Part shown: positions 22,001 to 32,267 of the stretch, piece by piece | Numbering within the stretch: the first letter of the stretch is position 1 | Layout of the letters: each line of letters starts with the position of its first letter | DNA from: Siphonodentalium dalli | Taxonomy: Eukaryota > Mollusca > Scaphopoda > Gadilida > Siphonodentaliidae | DNA length: 64,000 nucleotides | Direction of reading: 5' to 3' | NCBI GenBank assembly: GCA_032622095.1 | Contig: CP136068.1 | Coordinates: 118,285,509-118,349,508, forward strand | Program-made: the position numbers and the translations under genes | The notes under the pieces: model-generated | Told to the model about the DNA's origin: nothing | What the model saw: the letters and a program-made list of their open reading frames with translations, nothing else | Database searches by the model: none

Positions 22001-22782
22001 TCATATAGCATTAGTTCTGATGGTTGGCGGGATTATTAATCCTCCTGTGATGTGCCCTTCTGATGGAGAAACCTTGCTACCATTGTATTGATCGGTGATT
22101 GGCTTATTGTTGTATGATAAACCACAATATAGATGCGAGTATAATTAATTATTAACTAACTGCTATTCTATAGATATCAAAAGTCGTTCAAACCGCGAGT
22201 GTCGAAACATAATAATTAACATTGCAGAAAATGATACTATCAAATAATTTGGCAAAAAATATTTTCATTTGGCAAAAGTAAATTTAGGTCCAGCGCGGAC
22301 CCTGCTCCTCTTAGAAGAACATCAGCATGACTTGGAAGTAAACCACCTGAAGTTAGACATGTGGGTAGGAAGTGGAACTTGTTGGTGCGTGGAATTCCGG
22401 GCTCGAGAATTGAAAGTTCTTACACAACAGGAATAAAGGTCGTCAATTCACTTCAATCTGACCTAAACATTTCTGAGGACCAAACAAACAACATGTACTT
22501 GCTGCATGTCATAGGCTGCCAACCAGGAATGACGAATCACCTGATGTCATTATATGGTTCTGTTCACTATTGGATAGAGATATAGTTCTTGAAAAAGCCA
22601 TGAGACTGAAGGCTGGCTCCAAGTATAGTGTTTCGTTTGATCTTCCGCCTTCTGTTTCCAAACTCAGAGGACAGCTTCTAAACGAAAGATCAGAACTTCC
22701 GCCAGATGAAAATTAAAGAACAAAAAGACAATACCTCAAAAAGGAACCATTTGTTAAGTTGATCATGAAGGGTGTAAAATAA

Positions 22783-23334
22783 CAATCTCTTTGATTTACA
22801 CTTTAGATGCCATAAAAGAGCATCATGTGGGATAATTCTTAGGGAACAAAAGTTAAATGTTACTATATATAACTATTCACTTATGTTGTTCAATATTTTA
22901 TATGCATTTCATATAAATGAACAGTTACAATGTATATTATATTACATGTACAAAGCTGATGTTGTGAGGTGTTGCATAATGCATATATGATGTTTTCCTA
23001 TGTGACATTCGGGTGTGCTTCTTTCGTCGTCTTACATAGCCAGCGAGAGAGGACTGCCTGGTTTACATGGAGAATGGTCATATGCATGCACTGCCGTGCA
23101 TACATTATCACACATGTACATTGATATTTATTTTTTCATTGGCATGTTCAAAGAAATTTATTTTTCGGAAAATCCTCGACATATCCTCACTGGCAGTGTC
23201 TGAGAGAAACTGTAATTTCATTTCACTTATTAGACATAATAAGAGGATAATAATAGAAAGAAAAAAATATATATACAATAATAAATTTAAAAAAATAATA
23301 ATTACAGCTGCCTGATAATTTTATACAATATAAC
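22783..23334 (+). other. Featureless AT-rich stretch
   Basis: It contains AT-rich sequence with an AATAATAATAGAAAG-type run near 23240-23290. No gene or clear repeat was recognised. It may include the LINE ORF1-ORF2 spacer. Confidence 0.4.
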
Positions 23335-23510
23335 AATAACATGATTTTTGAGGGCGTTATGGTTTATTAACGGCCCGGCTGGAATGATTAACAGCCCAAG
23401 GGCCTATTAGCAGCCCGAGACGAAGTCGAGGGACGCTAATAGGCCCGAGGGCTGTTAATCATTCCAGAGGGCCGTTAATAAACCATAATGCTCGATGGAA
23501 TCATGTTATT
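23335..23510. mobile_element. Foldback element, 176 bp hairpin
   Basis: The arms run AATAACATGATT...GGTTTATTAACGGCCC and GGGCCGTTAATAAACC...AATCATGTTATT. The stem covers almost the whole element, with GC-rich GGGCCTATTAGC / GCTAATAGGCCC near the centre. A related GC-rich hairpin lies at 23892-23942. Confidence 0.8.
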
Positions 23511-24367
23511 ACTATTATTACCACAGTTTTGGACATTTGACCCATTTGAGGATTCAGTGGAATAATGAAGTAGATTAAGAGAGAAATATTTTCAAGAACA
23601 TTTAAATTTGATATCATTTGACTTGTCAGCTGACACAGAGTCTCGAAAATAGGACAGGGAAAAAACCAGCATTGAAGACGAGTAACAAACAATGAGAGGT
23701 TGACAGCTAAAATTATTAATGCATACTTACGCTTGATACAATAATTTAATCATATAGCGTGAATTCCAATCATAAAACCACTATAGTGTCGGGAAAATCA
23801 GATACATCTTCCCATTATTTTCTTGAAATAAACACGCCAGATCAGAAGTTGAAGGGACGTAACTCGCGCGATAATAAACGAGATCTAGTTTCCGGGCCAC
23901 GGGCCGATAATGAACTAGGCTTCTCATTATCGGCCCGCGGCCCGCTGTTTTGGTAACAATACGCTATTTGGAACGCCCCGAAAAACATTATCAATGGCCT
24001 AGAGAACGCCCTATAAAGTGGTAATAATACAAAATGGCATTGGATACTGAAGCAACATATTTCTAATTCAAATAAGGCTTCAGTAACATTTCCAGAGACA
24101 TACCAGACCCCAAAAATGAGCTGTAATCAATATTGTAATGAGGGACAAGAAGAGCAGTAATCAATGCATGCACCAAAATATGTTTATCATCACTGTGCTA
24201 ATTTCTGTCTATACAGTGTTAGAAATAAATGAAGAGCATTCAATGTTACCGTGGAAATCATTTGTTTTTGTTACTAAAATAAAAGATATCATGTATAACA
24301 GCTATATACAGGTTTTTCTCTGCATCACAAAATCCTTTTATCCCAGAAAATATTTACATCCTGGATA
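23511..24367 (+). other. Intron stretch with one GC-rich hairpin
   Basis: CGGGCCGATAATGA and TCATTATCGGCCCG face each other at about 23902-23937 around a short loop. Nothing else was recognised. Confidence 0.5.
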
Positions 24368-25325
24368 ATGGCTGATATAAAAATTGGAGCATTAAATTGT
24401 CATTGGTTATCAGATCAACTGAAAAGAAGAGACTTTTTTAATAAATGCGGAGAAAAAATTAATATATTGCTACAAGTAGATACACTCTCCAGTAAAAAAG
24501 CTGAAAAAAGTTGGGGATCTCAAGCCTTCTTCTCATCCTTCTCAAGTTCCAAAAGGGGGGTGGCTATTCTCCTTCACAACACAATACAATATCAAATTCA
24601 CGAGACCATCTTAGATCCAAATGGCAACTATATTATCCTAGATATATCCATACAAAGTTCGAAAAAAGTTGTAAAACCTTTTACCCTTTATTTTTTTTTA
24701 AATATACCACAACATCAGAAACAAATCTGAAAAAGTAGGATGGATAACCTCCTTGAAAAAAATTCTCAGTGACAATGATTGGAAAGATATTTACTCCAAT
24801 CCATTTAAAGTAACCATTGATACAGGTCTCCAATCATTTCAATACAAAATAATTCATAATATCCTCTACACCAATGTAAAATTATTTAAATGCAAACTTT
24901 CAGAAACAGAACTATGTACCTTCCATGGAAACATAAGGGAGACAACCTTGCATCTTTTCTTTGAATGTGCAAACTCAAAATCTATCCTCCTTGAATTCTG
25001 TGACATTATTTTGAATAAGTGCAATATATCCACAAAGATCACCCCAGAATATATAATCCTTGGTTTAGAAACTGACAAATCAGACTTGGATATACTTGAT
25101 ATATGTTTTTTATTATATAAGAGATTTATATACTGTTGCAAAATAAGATCAATGAAGCCTACAGTCCAAGGATTTCTGGAGCGCATCAAACAATACATAC
25201 GCATAGAAACTGAATTTTCCTCAACTCTTAGGTCCAAGAAAGAGATATGTTTTAAGGAAAGAAGGGATAAGCTAAGCAACATTACTCATGATAGACAATA
25301 CTTATTTATAATACTTAATTTATAG
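24368..25325 (+). pseudogene. Internally deleted LINE ORF2 (L1/Tx1-like)
   Basis: 24368-24727 reads the start of an AP-endonuclease domain (IKIGALNCHWLSDQLKRRDF, ILLQVDTLSSKKAEKSW, RGVAILLHNT). Near 24727 the reading shifts frame and jumps to the C-terminal end: SEKVGWITSLKKILSDNDW, then FQYKIIHNILYTN and ETTLHLFFECANSKSILLEF, with a Cys/His cluster as in zf-RVT tails, ending at 25325. The middle, with the catalytic endonuclease residues and the whole reverse transcriptase, is missing. Tx1/L1-type ORF2 is about 1200 residues, so roughly three quarters is deleted. It cannot encode an active product. Confidence 0.8.
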
Positions 25326-25717
25326 CATTAATTTTGATCTAAGCACATACATCCCTGATAACACAAAGACAATGAAAACCTCCTATTGAAAATGCCCTTT
25401 ATATTTCACATAATTTATTACCCTTTGAGATAGTCAGACACAAGTCATAAATATCACTATATATATTTACGGAATGATTTTTGCACTACTGGTTACACAA
25501 CATTTATGTCTAGGCAACTATTTTTATGTTGAAAGGGGGGATTTCAATAGACCTACAGCAAAATTTTAAACTTTGAACAGGATAGCTTCAACCTCGTGTT
25601 CTTTTTCATGCAGTCTGAATGTCGAGATGGCATATATTTGAATACTACGATTAAACTAATCAAAGCAGCTCACTCTAAGCCAATCTCACTCTAAACATTA
25701 TCCAATATTTATTTCAG

Positions 25718-25809
25718 ATACTGAGGAATATCTTGATAAAGCTATTCTAAAGGAATTAAGGAAAGAATTCCCTCCAGAGCGGGTAGAAGAAGATATGGAT
25801 GTGATCTAG
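25718..25809 (+). CDS. STING1: STING, last exon (C-terminal end of ligand-binding domain and stop)
   Basis: After acceptor TTTATTTCAG the first two bases complete the Asp codon begun at 7384. The exon then reads TEEYLDKAILKELRKEF and ends RVEEDMDVI followed by TAG (25807-25809). This matches the final helix of the STING ligand-binding domain (human SLSQEVLRHLRQEE region). The protein stops about ten residues later, so it lacks the extended C-terminal tail with the TBK1-docking and IRF3-binding motifs of vertebrates, as in most invertebrate STINGs. Phase agreement across an 18.3-kb intron supports the exon despite its short length. Confidence 0.8.
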
Positions 25810-26480
25810 ACTTTGTGTTCAGCCAGGTTCAACACTCTCAATTCACTACGGCAATCCACTTACCAAGAAAAATTACTTATTACACTATTTTCTCAAAGGT
25901 ACTGAAGGCCTTCGAAGTTTGATACATTTGATATATTAACTTAGATGTCTTTAAAATCATTGTTATCAAGAAAAACATAAAAAAAATAGATAAACTTTGT
26001 TCTCATATCCATTATCAATAATCCTCTAACAACGAGATGACTTAATTGTGTTGAAAACTGTTTAATTTAAACATCAAATGCAAGTTCTTGATGAGGATAA
26101 ATTTACAGTTTTGTGATCTTTCACATTTACACACAGAGAAGTGGATTTTTTTTTCAGTTTGGATTAGAATACATGGTTGTTTTCATTGACTATATAAGTA
26201 TATTGTAATGTCAAAATGAAAAATAATGTGCAGTATCCAATGACAAGAGCATCTATTTCCACAATTGACCGATTGATAGTTTGACTAATTTGATGTAAAA
26301 TCGGACTCTGGATCTTTAAGATTTAATTTGTTAAGAGTGCTTTATATGATTTTTTTAATCATTAAAATTATATGTATGCTTGCAATCATTTACCTATTAC
26401 ACGTACTGTATTTCTTGACTGTTGCTTGTACAACATAATGAAGATGTATTCTTTTTTTCTCACATCAACAATGTCCTTTG
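25810..26480 (+). other. Probable 3' untranslated region of STING
   Basis: The stretch is AT-rich without repeats recognised elsewhere. No AATAAA was found; ATTAAA at 26361-26366 is the best candidate polyadenylation signal. The transcript end cannot be fixed from sequence alone. Confidence 0.35.
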
Positions 26481-27117
26481 GCCACATTTCAGGCCACATT
26501 TCTTACCAGATCGTCACCAAACTTCATATTGATATTTGGAGTGACCTATTGATGGGAGCTATCAAATTGTCAGAATTTATTTTTTAAAACATGACCGCCA
26601 GCAGCCGTTTTGAATTTAATATTTAAATTTATCATATGACTCAATCATTATTTACGTTGGAAAGTATGTCATAATTCAATTTCATATGAACTACCAGTTC
26701 ATATCACCTTCCGATAATTTGATTGGTTTGTTGACAAAAAGTGTGTTCTGATTGGCTGAATGGCAGCCTGGGCCGAGCCGCATCTCTAACTAAATGCAGG
26801 TCAAATTCGTGCGCATCAATCAACGCGATGCCGAAAATTCTCGCAATTATAATCTTGAAATATATAGTTTGGACATTGTTATACGATAAATAGAATATGT
26901 AATTCGTATTTATCTAATAAACATACGATATAATGTCACAAACTGAGAACAGAATAGCGCACTATATCTTCGCGTGCATATTATTTCTGCTAGTTCACCA
27001 GGTGTAATTGGGCTTCTGGTGCAATGAAGTGACGTCACATTAACCTTTTGCTGACGATGTCATATAGCTATTTAGTGATTTGTGTGCGTTTTGGACATCA
27101 TAATCAATTTATAGGTG
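26481..27117 (+). repeat. Old monomer-family copy and a half foldback end
   Basis: 26490-26640 carries CGTCACCAAACTTCATATTG and CCGCCAGCAGCCGTTTTG, a diverged single copy of the array at 435-2400. 26884-26910 (GATAAATAGAATATGTAATT) is a lone end of the foldback family at 27118. Confidence 0.6.
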
Positions 27118-27293
27118 TCATATGATAAATAGAATATGTAATTCGTGTTTCTCTCATATGATATTTATGAAACTCATCACGAATTTTCAGTTTTCTCTCG
27201 CCAGAGGCTCGACAAAACTGAAAATTCTTAGACTCGTTTCATAAATATCATATGAGAGAAACACTCATTTCATATCCTCTATTTATTGGAGAA
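27118..27293. mobile_element. Foldback element A (ATAAATAGA-ended family)
   Basis: The ends are GATAAATAGAATATG and CATATCCTCTATTTATT. The stem is built from CTCTCATATGATATTTATGA and its inverse, with inner arms TTTTCAGTTTT / AAAACTGAAAA. Arm identity is about 80% by eye. Confidence 0.75.
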
Positions 27294-28954
27294 ATGTTAT
27301 GAACAGTTATAGGTATGTTATATATATAGATATATATAGGATCACTTCTAGATCAAAATCATGGCCGCTGGGAATCATCTTGGATTTTGAATTGAATCAT
27401 TTGACATGCCCTGCAACCAACATGTCATTCATCCCATGGGAGCAATCAACATTTTTCTAATTTTGTTTAAAAATATAGCTGTCAGCTCTGGAACTCTGTC
27501 GATCCGCCCCCTGATTCCACATTTGAATCCATCAGCACAAAAACATGTTGGATTTTACTCTTTGCATGATTTAATATTTTGGCATGCCCTACCAAGGGCT
27601 GTTCCAGGTATATTGTTTGGTTACCCTTTCAATCCTAGCATAATATGCCGTAGGCATATTCCAATGGCCGCAGGCGAGATATTGGGGTGGGCTTGGGAGG
27701 TGTCCCCCCCCCCTCCTAATACACTGCCTAATAGAGGAAACTTTTGAAAGTCCAATGCTCTGAAAGTGAAACCGGGGGCTAAATCTAAGATATGTTCTGT
27801 TTGAATTTGCAATGAATGTCATTTATGTATTACCGAATGGGTATTAGTTATAGCCATGCTAAATGACAGTCCCCATTGTGTGCCCCAATTTCCAACCACG
27901 TGTTTACAGGTACATATTTTTTGCGCACGTTATCAGTGGGCGTTTCTTGGCGGGAGTGTTTTTTAAATAAACCATTTGGATTGAATCATGTGTCCATTCC
28001 TTTGTATTTTTCGATTATAGTGATCGGTGCAGAAATGGGGGCACCTATATGGAACACATTTGCATTTATATATTAGATATATTTAATATGGCAGGTCATA
28101 AAAATGTAAGATGCACAGGTTTTGTTTCGTACAAGGCATTCCCTGACAAACAAGCTGTTTATATGGCCTTGTTTTAGCATTTATCTTTAAACCTTACAGT
28201 TAGATTAGATCTTGGTATTAACCTTATCATAACAATGTAACTTTGGCCCAAGGAAAAAGATAATACGTCTTCTGCTCAAAAAGCAAATCATAGTGCTATT
28301 TTCTTGTTTTTGTGATTTAGATAAATTGTATAAATTGTTGAATTGCTCTCTCCATTTATATGGAGCCGAGTTCATAAGGTTACATTCACATTCTGGTAAA
28401 TTTTCAAGCAATTCATTGCAGATTGCTGTTGTGCGCTAGGACACAAATGACAAACTACTTATAAAATTCACATGTCCAACAGTTTACTAAATGCGCAATT
28501 CTTTGAGATCTTATACAACTCACATTTGTCCGAAATTAGTCTTCAAATAGCTGGCACAAATAATAATAATAATAATAAAATAATAACTGCTCTAATATTA
28601 AAACGATAAAACATCAGATGAATCATATTCTGATATTCCTATACTTATCATTCAAAAGTATATAAAGATATAGCCATCTGTGAAGAATTTCATGGAAATT
28701 TCCCTGGCAATTTGCCAGCTGTGAACGTAGCCTGAGTCAGTGTTGTACTAAATATGTTAAGAATTTCTGATAATCTTACTAGTAGTTCATTGCTACATTT
28801 TTCCAGTGGAGATAGTGTTTGGATAATAACTCATCGGTTTTATTCACTGAAGTGAGTCCATAATATGTCTTTACGGTCCCTGAACATAGATTGTAGATGT
28901 TATTGTCTCAAGTTTTTTCTGCTGTTGATAGAAATTTTTTTGTGTTCAAGCTAT
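27294..28954 (+). other. Intergenic, with an old monomer copy and little else
   Basis: 27345-27590 is a diverged copy of the 155/164-bp family (ATGGCCGCTGGGAATCATCT, TTACTCTTTGCATGAT). 27595-27750 has a short run of C/G-rich sequence. An (AAT)n tract is near 28558. No gene was recognised from 27750 to 28954. Confidence 0.5.
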
Positions 28955-29378
28955 TTCATCAAGCCTGGAAATATGGTGTCTGACATTTGCAGAATGAGGT
29001 CCACAGAAGGTGAATTTATTGACGCTATCTCGCAAGGCAAGCTAGCATCACCAAATTTACCCTCTGGAAACCTCATTGGGCTTTAATAGGCCTCAACTGC
29101 TATGGGAGTCATAGGATCAGATTGCTGTTCCCTAGTTGAAGTTGGTGATGTTTATATCCATTAGTCACTCAGATTATGCATTTTATCTGCTTCAAATTAA
29201 GGGATTTAGAAACTGAACAGAAGGGGAAAAAGTAACTGATAACAATGCTCATATCTATAGATACTTCCCAGAAGATGAGTCCTAAGCAGAATGAGGTCCC
29301 CAGAGGGTGAATTTGGTGATGTTGGGCTCGTACCTCATTCTGCAAATTTCAGACACAAGATCCAGGCTTGTATTTCAT
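28955..29378. mobile_element. MITE-like element with about 45-bp inverted ends
   Basis: ATTTCATCAAGCCTGGAAAT / TTGCAGAATGAGGTCC on the left is mirrored by GGTACCTCATTCTGC-type ends on the right (CCTCATTCTGCAAATTTCAG, CCAGGCTTGTATTTCAT). Two internal hairpins lie at 28993-29077 and 29287-29346. An open frame here is a shadow. Confidence 0.65.
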
Positions 29379-29495
29379 TGGTATATAATACTGAATCAGT
29401 TATTTAGCATCATATGGGCCTCTAAACAGGTATCTTAAAGACATATATATTTATTACATGATCATACCCTTATTCCATTCAATAAACCCATTCTA

Positions 29496-29655
29496 TAAAT
29501 AGAGGATCTCACATGAGTTTCTATTTTATACGGAATTTATCAACCGAGTTCACTAAATTCGATTTGAGCCGATGTTTACCGAGGCTCAAATAGAATTTAG
29601 AGGACGAGGTTGATAAATTACGTATAAAATAGGACGAGTGTGAGATACCTTTTAT
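29496..29655. mobile_element. Foldback element B (ATAAATAGA-ended family)
   Basis: It starts CTATAAATAGAGGATCTCAC and ends GTGTGAGATACCTTTTATCA. The arms TATTTTATACGGAATTTATC and GATAAATTACGTATAAAATA pair, as do GAGCCGATG...GAGGCTC inner parts. It shares end words with elements A, C and D but not the stem sequence. Confidence 0.75.
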
Positions 29656-30127
29656 CACATGATCAAATAAACGCGAAGCAACGCGAAATATTCATCGAAA
29701 ACAACAATCATAAACTACAGCGATCGCAAGTTATTTGAAGAACGCTGTGACGTCATCGCACGCGCTGATATTAAACGTGTCTATTACCGATAATTATGAA
29801 ACTGCTTTTATGGCCAAATTATGTGATAAATTGTAATATTAAACGTTCTTTTAATAACAGGAAATAGTGCCAGGTGACCGTTGACTTCCGTTGCTACATC
29901 TCAAAATACTATGACTTTCAATATTTTTCCAACAAACTATCATGAATGAAGAGTTTGAAAAGTTATGTCATTAAATATATGCCATTAAATACACCAAAGA
30001 GTCCTTATTTATCTGGGACTATTTCTTTATGCGGGCAAACTATGTGATCGTCATCGCATGCCTTATAGAACCGATGCAAGCTTTGCGTCCCATTTGTCGA
30101 CTTAAGTATGTTTTGCCGAGGTTTTGG
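29656..30127 (+). other. Unassigned stretch between foldback elements
   Basis: No gene or repeat was recognised. Confidence 0.4.
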
Positions 30128-30256
30128 ATCATGTAATAAATAGAATCTACAACTCATCCCCAGTTTATAGCGGAATTTACAAAACTCGTCCAGTAAATTA
30201 CATCTGGACCTCGCCTGCTATAAACTGGGGACTCATTGTAGATCCTCTATATATAG
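30128..30256. mobile_element. Foldback element C (ATAAATAGA-ended family)
   Basis: The left end AATAAATAGAATCTACAACT and right end TTGTAGATCCTCTATATATA flank paired arms CCCCAGTTTATAGC / GCTATAAACTGGGG. Confidence 0.75.
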
Positions 30257-30761
30257 TGTGTTCTTCCTAACAAGTTTTATATAGATTCCAGGGTACAAAA
30301 TAATGAATATGAATCAAGGACACCTGACCAGGAAAGCGTATATCAATTAATATCAATTTTATGTAGATTTTTTTCTCACATAAAGCTAACTTCTAGCGGG
30401 ACAATTTTAGGGGCTATGTTTAGAACAGAAATCTTGTGAAAATGTTTGGATACTTGCGGAATGTACCAAGAGGAACTCCTGTTAGCACCAGCAATCATGG
30501 CAAATAAAGTATTTTAATATTCAGATGTGTCAGAAATAACACCGCTTCGCCACATTGAACTAGAGTTACTTCCCACTCACTACTGTTATGTTTGTTTTCT
30601 TATCGTTTCTGTTAGCCCCTTTATCCATCAACCAATCTATCTGAAAAATGGATCTATTTTTATATGCACAAGCTTATTACCATGGCTGCTTATGGTTATA
30701 CAAATTTGAACTTTTTACTCTTTTTTTTCGAGTTGAGCCATGGGCCAACTGAGCGGAGCAT

Positions 30762-30932
30762 ATAATAAACACAATATCTACACTTTTTGGTTTGGATATG
30801 GTAATTATCTCATTCGTGATGACAACAAAAATGAATTTCCACTCGTGGAAATTCATTTTTTTTTGTCATTTCTCATAAGATAATTCCCATATCCAAACCA
30901 AAAAGCATAGATATCCTCTATTTATTATTCCA
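30762..30932. mobile_element. Foldback element D (ATAAATAGA-ended family)
   Basis: The left end is AATAAACACAATATCTACA and the right end is ATAGATATCCTCTATTTATT. Long arms TTTTTGGTTTGGATATGG / CCATATCCAAACCAAAAA and AAATGAATTTCCAC / GTGGAAATTCATTT give an almost continuous stem. Confidence 0.8.
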
Positions 30933-32267
30933 TTATAGAGAAATAAAATAATATAATATATCCAATCGTCAGTTTTTTCTGTATTTTATTCACACACAAA
31001 AAGCTGTTTGCAGTCTTGAAATCGGGTTTTATAAAAAAAAATAAAAAATTATGTTGTTGGAATTGTGGCCCGGAAGAGATACACTATCTTTACAATGTAG
31101 AGAGCAATCAACCAACTGGTCTCACAGTATTAAATACATTGTGTAATTTAATATGAATCGTCATGATACTAGGAGCGTGCAGTTAAACTCTGTGAATCAT
31201 GGAAATGTCTAGACTGAATTATGAGGGATGTCAAGTGATCAATTTTGAAATGGGGTTTCCATGCAACTCTCTCTCTCGAAAGTTGTCTGGGAACAAAATT
31301 ATGTATATTATTGAAGAATCATTTAGCTGGTGGCCATGGTCGGCTAGGTAAATTATTAATTCTCACTAGCTGAAAAAATATTTTCTGGAATTACAATGCT
31401 AGTAGCATTATGTTACCTACTTTTTAAAAATCAATATAAAATTCAAAACTATAAAAACGAATTACTTATTGAACATTATCCAATACTGGATTAGGTCACA
31501 CCCATAAATATTTGCCACTGCAAATTTCACTCTGGAGATTTGCCTGGAAATCCCTATTCAAAATATATCACTTGACCTCGTCCTTAACATGAAACCATTG
31601 AGACCTTTGATTTTTGTATTTATTACCTATCGCAAATGCAAGTTGGGCAGTCATCTTGAGTATTAATATATATTATATTAGTTGATATATAAAATATATC
31701 ATTTATATATAATTTGGTTTCAAACCTTTTAGAATTCCAGGTTGAATACATTTTTTTTAGTTATTAATTCTTTGAAATTTGTCATCACTACTTTTGCCTG
31801 CAAAGATTTACAGATAGGTAATAAATATACATTTTAATGAAAATTATATTTTATTATATATAAATTTACCTTCTTCAAAATGTCTCGTCGTCTTTCATCT
31901 CTGTGCATAATTAACACCCTGGAAATAATATGCCTACATATCCAGTGACAGATCTTGAAAATGACTTTAAAAAAGGAAACATTTAAAGATAATGGCAATG
32001 ACACAGAAATGAAAAACCAGCAGTATTAATGTCTGTATTTTCAAATGTCATTTTCCAAGGGAAATTGGTAAATTTTCCAATAAAAGTATATGCCCAATTA
32101 ACTCTTTCTATACTAAAGACTCATTGAATAAGTTCATCAAACGACCATATTATCTGAACATATCCTTCAATAAATAGGACTCTTTCTGCACTTTTAATAT
32201 ATGTTGTCAGCTTATATTATCTGTACATCCCCCCAAATTCATAATAGACCATTCTGATGTACACTTT
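30933..32267 (+). other. Unassigned AT-rich intergenic sequence
   Basis: Read on both strands; no gene, long repeat or RNA gene was recognised. Short TATATA runs lie near 31660-31860. Confidence 0.4.

Larger units (their letters stand above)
20822..22304 (+). mobile_element. hAT-like element, outer, non-autonomous (428 bp without its insert)
   Basis: Terminal inverted repeats CAGGGT(T/C)CGCGCTG at both ends are flanked by the 8-bp direct repeat CTCCTCTT (20814-20821 and 22305-22312). CAGGG tips with 8-bp duplications are characteristic of the hAT superfamily. The interior has repeated TTTGGCAAAAAATATTTTCA on both sides. It sits inside the LINE ORF1 and itself contains a second element. Confidence 0.85.
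20439..22782 (+). pseudogene. LINE ORF1 remnant (L1/Tx1-like), split by a hAT-like insertion
   Basis: Two coding pieces, 20439-20821 and 22305-22782, flank the hAT-like block. Removing the insert and one copy of the CTCCTCTT duplication restores an uninterrupted local frame reading HKRLKETILLLEEHQHDLEV. The first piece is charged and helical (VIETRSISKQKDNNKDNLES). The second has KWNLLVRGIPG, SDLNISEDQTNN, DREIVLEKAMRLKAGSKYSV and the terminal EPFVKLIMKGVK, a pattern typical of L1/Tx1-type ORF1 proteins (nucleic-acid-binding chaperone). Several frameshifts and stops (for example at 20661 and at 22712) show it is dead. It probably belonged to the same class of LINE as 24368-25325, though not demonstrably the same copy. 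Confidence 0.65.
7385..25717 (+). other. Very long STING intron (18.3 kb) full of nested mobile elements
   Basis: It runs from donor GTAAGG at 7385 to acceptor CCAATATTTATTTCAG ending at 25717. The flanking phases agree (codon G|AT = Asp). The intron holds a Helentron-like array, two DIRS-type elements, a LINE ORF1 with two nested hAT-type elements, foldback hairpins and a deleted LINE ORF2. No further STING exon was recognised inside. Confidence 0.75.
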
